Shown: positions 33,076-49,609, numbered from the stretch's first letter. The stretch is 64,000 nucleotides of DNA from Amoebidium appalachense (GCA_963693365.1 CAVNZM010000007.1:682001-746000); one strand, 5' to 3'. Notes: generated by a model not told the origin, from the letters alone. Made by a program: numbers and translations.

Positions 33076-35848
33076 CGCGAAAAGAAAGGGGCCACACCTC
33101 GGAGCCAATCAGAAATCGAGCTCTTGACCGCCCAGACCTTATTTGGAATACCGAATTTTGATCATACATACAGAAACTGAATGCGTAAATACAAATATGC
33201 TACCTTTTAGACCCCAGGGCTAAAATATTTTTTGGTTAAACCCTCTTATTTGATGTTTTTCTGGTTGCAGCTGCCTAACCCCTTCGTCACACACCGATAA
33301 AACACAGTGGGCTTCGGCGACTAATGGCACATGCAACGGACTTCCGCCGCCTAATTAGACTTCGGCAAAAATCTTCAGATTGAATAAAATTAAACCATCC
33401 GTTATAGCATGAATTACCGTATATGATTGGTTTATAACGATCGGCTGCATACATCATTTAGAGTTGGGACATGATTGTTTCGAAATCGGCTTACCCTTTT
33501 CCCGGAAAACAGGGCCAGCTTGTATTACTTTCAACCCGCCAAAGTTTGGTGTTTTTATTTTTGTCTTCGAATATATAAGAGTAATAAAGAAAGAAAAGAA
33601 TACAAACATTTTTTTATAGAACTGTAGTTCAAAAAAACAGTCCCCTAGGCAAAGGTTAGCGGCGCCGCAGCTCAAATCTATGAAATTGATCATGTTTTCG
33701 AGTATGTAGATCGACAATTCGAACCCTGAAATACGAAATCTAACGGTTGCGTGACTTGGACCGGCAAGATGCAACCAAAAGGGGTCGTTAGACTCAGTAG
33801 GGTAATTCAAGGTCTATAGACAAACAAACCGTGGTGGTTGGTGCATTAAAAATAGCAATTATAACAAATATCTTTAGAGAAGTGTAAAACTATGAAAAAA
33901 CTTGTACTCTAGCGCGAATGTGTCAAGATTTTTCATAGTACGATTCAAAAATTATACGAATTTCTTGGCAAAAGCACTGATAATCTACAGTCAAAAACCA
34001 AAGGGAAAAAAATTTAAAATAGAAAAACCTATAGATATTTTTTACTTTTTATTTTTCCGTTTGTTCTTTTTGTGTTTTTTTTAAGTGTCCAAAGCATTTT
34101 GACGGGTCCATGTTTTATACCTCACGTTCTTGTTTTTGTTAATCTACTGGTATGATTTCAAGAAGCCAGATGATCGATCATAAATGTTTGCACGACTCCT
34201 GATTGTTGCGGATCTGATTGGGCGGCTTACGTCACTGGGAAAAGACGTCTGCAGACAAAAAGGTGCCACGGTGGCGGTTACCGCCTCAGACTCCTCCGGC
34301 CGAGGCTGTGTCTCTGTGTATCATGAAACAAATATGCAGGCGTAGTCCCTCTTAATGTTGTTACTGAATGGCTTGAACGTGGCACATTGCCTCGTGAAGC
34401 TTCGGCGCCAATGCTCCCTTCCCGGCCCCCCCCCCTCCCCCCCCCCCACCCCCTCCTTCTTCATCTCCCGGCCCCTCCTCTCAGGCTCTACGTATTGGCA
34501 CCCGACCACACTCGTGTGACCTCCCCCCCCCCCCTCCCCCTCCCCCCCCCCCCCCCCCCCCCCCCCTCCTTCTTCATCTCCCGGCCCCTCCTCTCAGGCT
34601 CTACGTATTGGCACCCGACCACACTCGTGTGACCTCCCCCTCCCCCTCCCCCCCCCCTCCCCCCCCCTCTCCCCCTTCCCTCCCCCCCCCCCTCCCCCTC
34701 TCCCCCCCCCCCCCCCCCCCCCCACCACCCACCCACCCACACACACACACACACATGGGTGTACGTGCACACATGCCATATACCGTGTGACACTCTGCCT
34801 CCACCCGGATCCGATGATACCGCGGGCACTTGGGAATTGCTGCACCCAGCCTCTCTCTGGGCCCTGCAGTCAAACCCCACTGCACGCCACCTCGAACCTT
34901 TACTCTCTTCCGAAGCTTTGAGAGACCAGTCCGTTTGCAATTGCGTATAATGATGTGAAGCTATTTGTTTGTGCCCGTCTATTTTACATCTGTGCATGAA
35001 GCCTGCTCGGAAAACGAGACATACATATGCATAGTGATGATACGCAAGACGCAAGATGATCTTCGTAACCACAGGCCTAGTTTAGATCTGCAGGCCGCGG
35101 AAACACTTAGTTGGAGCTCGTGTGGCATACGTGCATTCTTTCTGGCCGTACACGTCACAGTTGTGTGCATACTGTGACGAGTGCCAGGTGTCGTTATGTT
35201 CCCACCCGATCATTCTTTGTTCTGTGTTGGGCGGCCACGTAGTGACTACGGAAGTAGCATACTTTTTTTGGAGTTCCTGGCTCCTCGTACTTGAAAATTT
35301 TCTCAGTCGAGCCCAAGCAACTTGGGGTGCTATATTATGGAAGGAACAGGTCACTTCGGATGTCAGACTCTAAATTTCTAAAGCAAACATGGCAAATTAT
35401 TGGTGAATGGAACCGTCTCAAAGTTGGGAACTCAGTGATTACCGATACTTAGCCTTGAAACACGTAGAGTGGACGTACGTAGTATAGCAACAGAGCAGAC
35501 AAAAAAAGACTTATGAAGTAAACTAAACAAGATGGCACCTGCCTGCACATTTGCTTTGGCATGCAGTGGTGCTGTTGTGTGGAGTCGAAAGGACTAAAGT
35601 TTCTTTTGGCAAAAACACTGAATCAAAGCAATATCACAACTGCTACATACAGCCAGTCACTTTCCTTAACATGTTTTCAAGAAATGCCACATGGTGCTTT
35701 TCTTTCAACTGAATACACAGAACACACCTTATTAGTCATTGAAATCAATAGAAATTATAAATCCAGATATTTTTCGAGTTTTATAGCACAGTTCAACAGA
35801 AAAGCACTTACGCCATCGCACCCACTCCAAACCCACCAAAAGAAACCA
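33076..35848. other. Spacer between SOD1 and zinc-finger genes
   Basis: AT-rich DNA at 33100-34250 without a coding signal. At 34430-34735 pyrimidine-rich sequence carries a two-copy duplication (see separate entry). The open frames at 34780-34950 (+, 'HLEPLLSSEALRDQ') and on its opposite strand look moderately protein-like but have no family match or complete splice sites. Confidence 0.5.
34453..34640 (+). repeat. 74-bp direct duplication carrying a 3' splice-site-like sequence
   Basis: The segment from CTCCTTCTTCATCTCCCGGC to ACTCGTGTGACCTCCCCC is present at 34453-34527 and again at 34566-34640 without visible differences. Each copy contains 'CCCCTCCTCTCAG|GCTCTACG', which looks like an acceptor followed by an open 'LYVLAPDHTRVT' frame. 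Confidence 0.85.
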
Positions 35849-37165
35849 TCACTCCATGGGAACACATCCACCCCTTTCCGGTGCATTTTGCCATGCAACC
35901 ACCTCCTGCCTGCACTGTGAATACTCCTGGCCAGTAACGGGTGCACTCTCAACTCTGCGCACAAACTTATTTCTGCTGCGCGCATGTGGCGGCAGCGCAG
36001 CATCTACCTCCACCTCCTCCAGCATGGGTTGTGATGTTATTGCAGGTGGTGCGCTTGTTGGTTGATAATGAGCATAGGATGGGGGTGGTGGGTATGGGGT
36101 AGGGACCGAGCTTTGAGGGGCAGGCCACGAATATTGACTGTTCGAAGTGTCCCAATCAGGATTGGATTGGCTGGAAACAGGAGGGTACGTGTCATTGGCG
36201 GGCGGTACACATGGCGGGGGTGCACTCCATGCGGGGGTATCCTCAGAGGGGTGGGAGCCATGCGCTTGTGCTGTCTCCGTGGAGTATTGTTGAGGGCAGG
36301 AGAGTTGGCGTGTCACCTGGAGATGATCTGTGGAAACTTGGTGGTTGTAGTGATGCCACCTCGCGGGTCGGGGATAGACTGGGGTTGAGGTAGGGGCGGA
36401 AAGAGGAGCAACAAGGGGCCATTTGGGCTGCAATTGTGGCGCCGGCTGGATCATAGGTTCCGGCGTGCGGGCAGGCACAATGGGAAGATCGTCTGGGTCT
36501 ATTGGTTTGTTTGGGTTGGAGTCCTGGCGTGCCCGTGGGCCTCGGTATGCATGCTTGATGCGTAGGTGGTTCCTGTGTGAAGGAGTGGTTGTTAGCAAGA
36601 GAGGAAAGTATTCTCAAAGGTGAAAATTGTGAAGTCCTTGCAAAGACTAAAGATGACAGAAGAAGCAGCAATTAAGGCCTTACATTAAGATGACCAAAGA
36701 ATAATAATGAGCGCAAGAAAGAATTACTTGTTTGATTTATTAATTCACTCCCTAGGGATAATCTACTTACCTGAGCGAATTTTCCGACGAGTAGAGTCTG
36801 CCACAACCGGGCCGTGGGCACTGAATTTCACGAAACCGTCTACTCTTGCTGCTGCTACTATCATTGCTGTCTCTCCGCGCCGCAGACAAAGATGCTGTTC
36901 TGACATAGTCGTTCATTCCTGTCACGTTATCTGCGTGTGCCTTAAGCCCCTGTTGCGGGCTGAGAGAATCATCACTTGCACTCAGTGTAGACGCACTCTC
37001 GAGTAGAGCCTCCCTCTTCATGTCATCGGCAGCTGCCGCTGCAGCTAGAGCCAAGGTGTGAAGGGGACTGGGGGTATATGAACCGCCTGGGTAGAAATCT
37101 GTTTGTGCTGGCTGGGCAGGTTGGGACCCCTGGAAGGGGTAATGCGCAAGCTCCATAGTGGACAT
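35849..37165 (-). CDS. Single C2H2 zinc-finger protein, two exons
   Basis: Minus-strand exons 37165-36771 and 36572-35849 join in phase (AG|G codon for Arg132) and give 372 residues. The intron splits one zinc finger: C116-x4-C121-x12-H134-x4-H139, reading 'CPRPGCGRLYSSENSLR' plus 'NHLRIKH'. This C-x4-C/H-x4-H spacing with a Tyr and Leu core is a normal DNA-binding C2H2 finger. The N-terminal 115 residues are Ser/Ala-rich with a six-Ala run. The 230 residues after the finger are Pro/Ser/Gln/Tyr-rich and probably disordered, as in transcription factors. No second finger is visible. Predicted nuclear; DNA target unknown. Note that splicing is needed to complete the finger. Confidence 0.85.
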
Positions 37166-38830
37166 AGAGAAAAAATGCGTGTCGTTGTGCGTGCTGTCAG
37201 GGGGCCATGCAGGTCACTGTAAGCCCATAGTAACTTAGGAAAAACGCATGCGCCTTTGTGTTGTACAATTGTGATACTAACAGATAAAAGGACAGGAAAA
37301 ATCCTATTAGAGCTCACTGTGCCAAGGCCTAGCCCAAACAAAGCAAGTAAATTTCATCACCGTCTCTGCAGTGTGAGTGCACCGCAGAAACCAAACGACG
37401 TTTTGATGACGGAAAAAATGGATTGGTGGCCCGGCCGGCATTCACGCAGTGACACGCACCCGGGCCAGCCACAATCGAGCGCTGTAATTAGTTGAGAGGT
37501 TCTAGGGTTGCTGTGTGAGTCTTGAATATGATTGGCTTGTTTGGTGAAATGAATGGGGTAAAGGAATGTGCTGCTGCGCTCGTCTGCGCTAACATAATTG
37601 CTAGCTATGATATTTAGCTAATCATAGACGAATAAAATGTACGATTAACGGGGGGTTGTCGGGAGAAGGCGTTTATTAGCTCATAATTTTGATATTTCGT
37701 GCACATAAGTATCTAAATAGCTCTAAAAATACTATTTAATGATAATTTTAAACGATATACATGCTGTTTAAAGGCTCAAACGCTGCCACTAGCTACCAGG
37801 CATATTTGTGCAATTAGACTCCTGATTCATCTGTCGCAGGATGATTGGCTTGTGGCACTTCCTGTTTGCCGGTTGGGAAAATACCACTGGATGATTGACA
37901 ATATTAATGAAGGCGAGACAATCGGCCCTGCGAAAATGTTGTGATAAAGTGCTGACTTTTCTAATAGAACCGCTTAGCTTTGTTCGCAAAATGTTAGAAA
38001 AGGCGTAAAAAGATTCTGTATGATCTAATGCAGAAATTTCACATGCATAGAAACAAAAGAAAAGACCGAACCTTTTTGATTGGTTGTTGGAATGAAAGCC
38101 AATGGCCATTGACTATGGCATTTTGCTTTTTTAGGCACTCGGCGTTAAGATTGGCGGAGAGAGCAGCTAAATGGAATGCGCATAATTGTTGACAGTTGTG
38201 GTTCACCGTTTTCATTTAGTAAACGTCAGTGGCTTCAGGAATGAACAAGGTCAAGAATGCCCCTTTCTGTACTCAAGTGCAATTGCATGGGGCAATAAAG
38301 GGCAAATGACTTGACTCAAGAGCTTCCATTTTGCTATGCTCCACATTTTTCACAGTGTACTGTTGTGAAGTGATCTCGCTATGCCTCGAGTACACAGTGT
38401 GAACCCCACATGCCGAAATGCTTCAGTTCATGTTCAAGTGTCATACACGGTGTGCGTGTGTTTTGTCCCTCCACGCGTGTGCCTCGGTGACATGCATATG
38501 CCAGTAAATTAGGCAGTAATGTACCGTGCAGGCGAAGTTCGGCCAGGCTCATAGCTGCACCAGGCTATATGAAAAGGCCCATCAAAAATCACGGTAACAG
38601 TTCTGAAAGTTTCAAATGATCATGCTACTCTATCTGCCATACATACACTGGACCCCTGTCAAAATGGTAATAACATGGCATACTGTGGCTGGGTTTGTAA
38701 AAGGCCACCACCATTACCACAGCTACTAGGGTTCGTGTGCAAGAGGAAATGCAAGAAATGCAAACCAAAATAACTGACCAGGCGTCCACACACGTATGGC
38801 TGAGATCAAATCCCACTTGTCGCATAATTC
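37166..38830. other. Spacer upstream of the zinc-finger gene
   Basis: Mixed AT-rich DNA; the first few hundred bases probably contain the zinc-finger promoter. The open frame at 37789-38109 (-) has no motif. Nothing else recognised. Confidence 0.5.
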
Positions 38831-38833
38831 GTG

Positions 38834-38835
<2 letters not shown>

Positions 38836-38916
<81 letters not shown>

Positions 38917-39070
38917 GCACACACGCACGCACACACACACACACACACGCGCACACACGCACACACACACACAACACACACACACACACACACACACATG
39001 TCACAACATACACCCACACATGCACAAACACACACACACATGCACACACACACACACACACACACACGCA

Positions 39071-39109
<39 letters not shown>

Positions 39110-39167
39110 CGTGGTACACAGAAAAACAGAGGAACACACGCACACACAGGAGCACACACACGCATAC

Positions 39168-39201
<34 letters not shown>

Positions 39202-39292
39202 CCCCCTCCCCCCCAACACACACACACCATGATACAGGAAAACATAGGAGCACAAACACACACACGCACACACGCACACAATAACACACATG

Positions 39293-39323
<31 letters not shown>

Positions 39324-39452
39324 ATACACACAAGCACACACACATACACATACACACACACACACAGACACGCACACGCAAACACACACAAGCGACACAA
39401 ATAAAGGCATAACCAGGCACACAAGCAGTAGGCGCGCGCACACACACACGTT

Positions 39453-39539
<87 letters not shown>

Positions 39540-39540
39540 G
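38836..39540. repeat. Compound (CA)n region of about 700 bp
   Basis: CA arrays interrupted by CGCA, CATA and poly-C (about 39169-39199). His/Thr and Val/Cys frames on both strands are repeat translations. Confidence 0.97.
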
Positions 39541-41039
39541 CGCTCGCGCACGCACTCGGGCACACACTAGCCTTACGTACGGTGACACGCATGCATATGC
39601 ATGCACACATACGCCTTTGTTTGCACCACTATGAACAATGCATCGTTTTCTTCTAACTCGATGTCCAACGGCACACACACCACTGGTCAGCTGTACTGCC
39701 AACGAACACCTTTCCGATGTTCTCATAAAATAGGTCATAATCTCTGCCTGATTTTACCAAAGCATTTGAGACCCCGAGCAAGCGTACATTATAAAGGGGT
39801 AAGCACGATGATAGTTGCTGAGCCCTGCTTGATTTTCACAACTAAAGAGAAACTTTATATTATTAACCCTTCAAGTTCCCACACACTTTTGCATGACATT
39901 GTCCTTCTAGTGTTTGTTCTTTATCTGTTGGAAGTGTGCCCTGCAATTTCCAAGATGGATTGTCTTTCCATTGATGGGTCATGTGTGTCCATCTTCATTA
40001 TCATGCTTCCCCACCATTTCAACCGCAAGCAGACTCATTGCCGGATATATTTTTGCCAAATTTCATGCTGTAGCTTTATGCATCTGTGATGGGGAGGTCC
40101 GGAAACTTGACTTGCAAAGCCACATGCTAGAGTAATAATTTACAAGGGTTAAAAAGCGGTTTTCATTACCGGGATATGTGGCTAGCTATAGCTAACCCAG
40201 CATTCGATACTTTTATTCCCCTCTTCCGGCCGGCACTAATTGATTTGACCGGCAGCCGGCCAGCTCTAAACAGCTGTAAAAGCTAAACAACTCTATTGCG
40301 CCTCAATATCGAAAGAAAAAGCTCAAACAAATTTTAGATATCGACACGCATACTTACCTACATACGTTTCTAAGTTGGTTTGGGGAAAATATCATTATTT
40401 CGTATACTTTTGTATCGGTTTCTGTGTTTCTGAAGTGATTTATCTAGGGAAATTTGCCGGTAAAAACAGGTTAAAGTAGATTTTACTTCCTGTTATGGTA
40501 TTTCTTGGGCTCGGGTGGGGTCGCAGCCCTAGGGAGATACGTCATGGACGGCCCGGGGGGGGGGGGGGGGGGGGGGGGGGGGATGTACAAGGGGGGTTGT
40601 TTGCATGAGCATGATAGTTGCCAGACTATTGAGACGACACGAATATGACATCTTCATTCGGATTTAGAGTACTAGTGATGTAATTATATCGGCACCATGA
40701 ACATATGCACTCCTTGTATCACTTTGTCATCATATGTTCAATTTATTTCTGAGTCGGCTGTTGTGTATTGTCATGTACATCACATTGGAACTTTAGCTCA
40801 TCAAGATGAATTTGCAATGAAGTTGGTCGTGCACAACCAACTCTTGCATACAGTGTATGAAACACTAGTGGTTAAGTGGGTGCTCTCATAATCACGGTCG
40901 ACGGAATCACCGTGCACCATGGACATATGCATGCTGTATCTGGGTTTGCTTTAGATCTAAAGCCGTTTGGAAAATATTACTGTGTGCAATAAATTTCGGA
41001 AAACTTGCGAATGCTTGGAGTCAGAGCCCTCCCCCCCCC

Positions 41040-41040
<1 letters not shown>
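39541..41040. other. Gene-free spacer with element relic
   Basis: Non-repetitive DNA. A diverged relative of the 9.4-kb inverted-repeat element occupies about 40229-40477, and poly-G lies at 40556-40582. No gene recognised. Confidence 0.5.
40229..40477. mobile_element. Diverged relative of the 9.4-kb inverted-repeat element
   Basis: Shares 'CTAATTGATT', 'TAAACAACTCTATTGC', 'ATATCATTATTTC', 'TATACTTT' and 'TTTCTGAAGTGA' in the same order as 9420-9595. It ends ACAGGTTAAAGT, the mirror of the ACTTTAACCTGT start of the first copy. It is shorter and lacks a clear left terminus. Confidence 0.5.
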
Positions 41041-41124
<84 letters not shown>

Positions 41125-41130
41125 ACACAC
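41031..41130. repeat. Poly-C followed by (CA)n
   Basis: About 25 C then about 36 CA units. A second (CA)n lies at 41708-41762 and a third at 41931-41978. Confidence 0.97.
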
Positions 41131-41703
41131 ACAGTCACTCACAGTCACGCACACACCAACACATGCACCGCACCCACCAGCCCCCTCCCCCAACTGCCAC
41201 CGCCTGCACTTCTGTGTCAGAGAAGCATCAGTCACCATGTGGCGAAATAATGGCATTTGTTGCGTGACGTGGTGGCCTGGGTAGGTGTGGACGTGCCTGA
41301 GCCCCGGGGGGGGTGTGGGCTGAATTTTCGGGTAGCTATGTTGTTAGGATGTCTTGGGGGGTTGAAAGGAGGGAGGTGGACAGTAAAGAGAGAGGGCTCC
41401 AGGCGGAGTGACAACGGCCTCCGGGGAAAAGAAAAGAGGGGTGGGGGTGGGGGGGGTACATAGAGGCCCATGGGCAAGTTGAAAGATGCATACTTCAAGT
41501 TATGACTCAAGGGCCCTTAATGGTGGTAGGAATCCACCGGGGTGGAAACCGGATCTGATACGAAATACTTATTAACTTAAACTTTAAAAGAGGTTAATAA
41601 ATAGTAAAGATTGGTGTTTTAACTGTAGGTGGTTATCGTGATACTGCTGTTTCCCTTTGATGTCAATAGAGGTGAGTGGGATCGGCAATACAGTGTACTC
41701 GTG

Positions 41704-41763
<60 letters not shown>

Positions 41764-41926
41764 GCACCACGATTTTTCCACCCTCAAAGTACAACTCGCT
41801 TACACTAATATTCTTCCACTCACCCTCCTGTAAATATCTCCCCCCTCCCTCCCCCCCCCCCCTGCCTCCTCTCCTCCCCCGTGCAAACCCCCCCCCACCT
41901 CCCTTCCCCCCCCCCCCTCCCTCTCA

Positions 41927-41958
<32 letters not shown>

Positions 41959-41990
41959 ACACACACACACACACACATCTTGGAACTTTG

Positions 41991-42130
41991 CCACAGGGAC
42001 TGCTCCCGCCACCACCCGTTAGCCGACGGACCATACCATGGCATCTCAATATCACAGTAGCCTTCAATTATGAATTTACATTTTACAGTCAATCATCTTT
42101 CGACCCCATACTCTCGGGTGATTTAAATGG
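41991..42130 (+). other. Unassigned exon-like open frame
   Basis: After an acceptor-like GCCACAG (about 41997) the plus strand reads 'GLLPPPPVSRRTIPWHLNIT' and continues 'VAFNYEFTFYSQSSFD' before a possible donor GTGATT. The 'IPW..NITV.F' pattern recalls the ATG5 core, but one short block is far too little to call it. The minus strand is also open here. Confidence 0.2.
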
Positions 42131-42282
42131 GGGTCGCAACATGTGTGTGTGTGTGTTTTTGGAAGTCCAGGGTTAGGGGGGAAGATGGGGGGAGGGGAGG
42201 GGGGCTGGGTAGATAATCTGATAAGGCTTCTATGAAATGCAAACCGTTGATTCTTCAACGATTGGGCTCTGGTGCCAGTGAT

Positions 42283-42283
<1 letters not shown>

Positions 42284-42340
<57 letters not shown>

Positions 42341-42414
42341 ACCACCACCACCACCACCACCATCACCACCACCACCACCACCACCACACACCTACATAAT
42401 AATAGTCCCCCCCC

Positions 42415-42484
<70 letters not shown>

Positions 42485-42530
42485 TTCACCACCACCACCA
42501 CCACCACTACCACACACCTAAAAAATGTGC
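42284..42530. repeat. Poly-C with (ACC)n interruptions
   Basis: Two poly-C blocks (about 42284-42340 and 42406-42484), each followed by (CCA)n. Confidence 0.97.
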
Positions 42531-42949
42531 CCCCCACCACCACAACCAACACACAAAACCAACACACAATCACCAACACCCCCTTACCCCCGCCATATGT
42601 GTCGGCCCTCCGGGCCCGGGACCCCCCACTCGACCACGTGCACCGTAGGGGGGTTTCGAAAGACCGTGCAAGGGCAGGTTCGTGTGTCGGTCGGGGCCAG
42701 AGCTAAAGAGGTCGCACAAAAGTTTTTTTTTTTTGTTGAACGGTTGTGTGTGTGTGTACACGTGTGTGTGTGGGTGTGTGTGTGTGTGTGTGGGTGGGTG
42801 GGTGGGTGGGTGGGTGGGTGTGGATGTGGGTGTGGGTGTGGGTGTGTTAAGTTTGCGTCAGTGCGTGTGTGCGTGTGCGTGCAGACGGTGTTTGTGTGTC
42901 GCCATGTTGGGTAGTGTGTGTGAAAAGCTGTGGGTGTCTGTAGGTGTGT

Positions 42950-43110
42950 GTGTGTGTGTATTGATGTGCGTGTGTATTGATGTGTGTGTGTATTGATGTG
43001 TGTGTGTGTATTGATGTGTGTGTATATTGATGTGTGTGTGTATATTGATGTGTGTGTGTGTATTGATGTGTGTGTGTGTATTGATGTGTGTGTGCATTGA
43101 TGTGTGTATT
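42950..43110 (+). repeat. Minisatellite of TATTGATGTG(TG)n units
   Basis: About nine units of 'ATTGATGTGTG' with a variable number of TG, unit length about 16-18 bp. A simple TG array captured and amplified an ATTGA interruption. Confidence 0.9.
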
Positions 43111-43167
43111 ATGTATGTTTTGTGGGGGTGTGGGGGTGCCCTGGTGGCCATGGGTTGGGCCCGCCGG

Positions 43168-43250
<83 letters not shown>
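43168..43250. repeat. Poly-G tract of about 80 bp
   Basis: The longest uninterrupted homopolymer in the window. Confidence 0.97.
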
Positions 43251-43252
<2 letters not shown>

Positions 43253-43510
43253 GTGTGTAGACTACTTCGCGTGTGTGTGCGTGTGCGCTCGCGGCGTGTG
43301 TGAGTGGGTGGGTGGGTGACCCGGTATTTTGATCCGATGAGTGAGTGGGGACTCCAAGGCGCCTGTTGCACAGCACTCCCATAGTATGCATCTCTCTTTT
43401 TGCCATCCCCCCCCACCCCCCCACCCCCCCCCCCCCCCCTACCCCTACATTTCTCTCTCCCCGAGGCTCTCGTTCAGCCATTGTGCCAATGTATACGACT
43501 ATCCGATATG

Positions 43511-43559
<49 letters not shown>

Positions 43560-43560
43560 C

Positions 43561-43624
<64 letters not shown>
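43511..43624. repeat. (TG)n microsatellite
   Basis: Two TG blocks split by CCGGG. Confidence 0.97.
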
Positions 43625-43627
<3 letters not shown>

Positions 43628-43629
43628 TG

Positions 43630-44600
43630 CGCTGCGCGTGCAGGCGTGTCAAATTGTGCTCGAGGTCAGCCCATGGCCATGGCCAGCTCTGCACACCGCC
43701 AAAAAGCATCGGCCCGGGGCTGTGCCGGAAGATATCGGGACATACACACTGCAGAATACGGCGCACTACCAACCACCCACAACACGCTGAACATATAAAA
43801 ATGTGTTTAATAAATTACCATATTATTTACGATCATCGGGACTCTAATCATAATTATGTACGATGGACTACGTTACGCATAATGTGTCTATATCATATCA
43901 TGCAACACGTAAACACATTCTCACGTCATATCACTATGGTATATCACGTCTGAAATTTGCACCATAGCACTGGCTGGTAGCCTAACACAAAAACCTATAC
44001 TCTAACCAATCAATTAACCCCATGGGGTGTCTAAAGATTTTATATCCCTCTTTGAATTTTATCGAAGTAATAGTAGCACAGCAACTCGCACCAGTGTGGT
44101 TGAAAGGATAATCCAACGCTGAGCCATTCATACACAGTTGTTAGTATTCAATGATTAAATTTTAACGGCCCTAAATGATTTGTTGTCATATCTAATACTA
44201 GTTATACTGATATCTATTATTATCATAATATTAGCACTGGGTTTGCATCACCCTTCAAAATCTCGGTTTTCATTGCAAGAAAATAATCATTTACATACAA
44301 ATGCGCGTGTGCCCACGTCCTACCTTTAAAGTGTTTTTGGCGTTTAAATATAGCTTTACATCCCGTGGTAATGATTTGATTTTCGGAGGATTAAATATAC
44401 TAGGCTATCATGCATGTTACTATTGTGCAAACCGTTTGGAGACAAATAACTTAATTAAATGAATTTTCCTAATCGTTCTAATTCAATACTAAATGCTAAT
44501 CAGAAAAAAAAGTGGATAAGAGAACGGGCTCTACTGTTTATGAACATTTAAATCAACACAGCTAACACTGTTGGCTCGACTGACCGATTTCCAGTGTGTG
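43630..44600. other. AT-rich spacer, no gene recognised
   Basis: Short open frames at 43640-43790 on both strands look partly protein-like, but the splice sites do not settle strand or frame. The rest is AT-rich. Confidence 0.5.
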
Positions 44601-44604
44601 TGCG

Positions 44605-44607
<3 letters not shown>

Positions 44608-44700
<93 letters not shown>
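44608..44700. repeat. (TG)n microsatellite
   Basis: About 46 TG units; poly-C follows at 44789-44815. Confidence 0.97.
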
Positions 44701-44702
<2 letters not shown>

Positions 44703-44784
44703 GTGCGTGTATGTGTGTGTGTGTTGTGCGTGTAGGTGTGTGCTATTATGTGCCTTCAACTTGTGTGTACCAACAGTTGCCACG

Positions 44785-44815
<31 letters not shown>

Positions 44816-45257
44816 ACCCTAAACGCACACCCTTCTAACCCAGCCTGCGACCCTCACTATTACACAAGTGCCCAAAGGTGCTACTCACGGCTTGAAGAGG
44901 AGGAGGAGGGGGGAGGGGGGGGGGGGGGGGGGGGGGGGAGGAATACATGAGACTACAAATACAAACAGGACTGAACAAAAACCAACGAGGGGGGATTCAT
45001 CTGTGACTGCGTTTAACGCCATGAATAGGGGGTATAGGGGGGCTAGGGGTTGCATCACTCCTGACGGGCTCTTGGTGGCGGCTGCTGTGTGGGCTGTGGT
45101 TGGGGGGCCATGGAGGGGGGTCCGTTCGTCTACCGTGCGAAATTTCGCTCCCCCTATACTCGCGGCGGTCGTAGTCTCTATAGTAACTTTCATGTGGTGG
45201 GGGCCGAGGAGGTTGATGGATGGGGGGTAACCTTTCGTCGTGCGTTGAAAATTCTTT

Positions 45258-47135
<1,878 letters not shown>

Positions 47136-47144
47136 TCCACCCAT

Positions 47145-47179
<35 letters not shown>

Positions 47180-47359
47180 CTCCCAGGCTGTCCCCTTCTC
47201 CCGTACTTTTCAAGACATGAGCGTACAATAGTTTCGCATTTTGGAGGGGAAAGAACATTGACGGGCAGTGGTGGTGGCACTGGGAGAAGGGGAGGGAGAG
47301 AGGCCGGGGGGAAGGGGGGGAGGGAGGGGGAGGGAGGGGGGGGGGGAGGGGGGGGGGGA

Positions 47360-47850
47360 TACACTGGATGAATGTGGTGCAGAAAACACGATGCCAATCT
47401 ACTGCTGAATAGCAAGGAATTAGAGAAAACACAAAACACATGAGCTTACTTGGACAAACTCATAGCATCCCTTAAGGGGAAGGGAAGGAGGGGGGTGGGT
47501 GGGTGAGTGGGTGGGTGGTGGTGGGGGGGGGGGGGGGAGGGGGGGAGGAGGAGGCAGGGTTGTAGTGTGTTACAGAGTAGTAAGTGCAAATTCACGACGG
47601 ACAACACAAGGAAGTTGCAGAGCACACAAAAGAGTATTCTTCATAAGTAGAGCTCATGGGGGACCAAGTCACCCAGAAGGAGAGAGAGGGGGGGCGGGGG
47701 GCGGAAGGGGGCCCCCACTGGGGGGGAAGGGGGGAGGTAAACTGTACGACATACAAAACCACAACCGAGTTAAGGCAGCACAAATGCAAAACATAAAAAA
47801 GGGCATGTGCATATAAGAGAAACATAAGCAGGGCCCATTCTTGGCGGGGG
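47360..47850 (-). repeat. Cluster of three dispersed-repeat copies
   Basis: On the minus strand: about 47845-47735 ('AAGAATGGGCCCTGCTTATG'), about 47665-47555 ('CATGAGCTCTACTTATGAAG', 'TTGTGTTGTCCGTCGTGAAT') and about 47455-47360 ('GCTCATGTGTTTTGTGTTTT', 'GGCATCGTGTTTTCTGCACC', 'ACATTCATCC'). Each is followed downstream by poly-C on that strand. All have the same sense as the host gene. Confidence 0.55.
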
Positions 47851-47870
47851 GAGCCAACTCATCCACAGTG

Positions 47871-47912
<42 letters not shown>

Positions 47913-48178
47913 CGCGTGTGTGTGTTAGCGGGGGGGGGGGGGGGGGGGGGGGGGGGATATAAACCGGGCGGGCCTGTACATTCAAAATAGTGTGTGCACT
48001 TCACGTACATCTATTTATATGCTTCCTTGCTTGAGCATGGGTGGAGTGTGGGTGCTTGGGTGGGTGGGGAGGGGCGGGGGAGGAGGGGAAGGGTGGGGGG
48101 GGGGGGGGAAGGGGGTTACCAAATTTGGCTCCGGAGGGGAAGTTTCAGCAAAGACGTTTGCAGTGAGGGGGGGGACAC

Positions 48179-49410
<1,232 letters not shown>

Positions 49411-49439
<29 letters not shown>

Positions 49440-49454
49440 CTGTATGATTGTGTG

Positions 49455-49539
<85 letters not shown>

Positions 49540-49609
49540 TGTGTGGTGTGTGTGTACGTGTGTGTGTACGTGTGTGTACGTGTGTGTACGTGTACGTGTG
49601 TGTACGTGT

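Noticed and set aside
38625-39738. Cys/Val-rich frames of up to 312 codons, and the His/Thr-rich opposite strand
   Set aside because: Pure CA/TG repeat translation in all frames.
41991-42130. Possible ATG5 exon
   Set aside because: Only one short 'IPW..NITV.F' block resembles ATG5; no neighbouring exon supports it and both strands are open.
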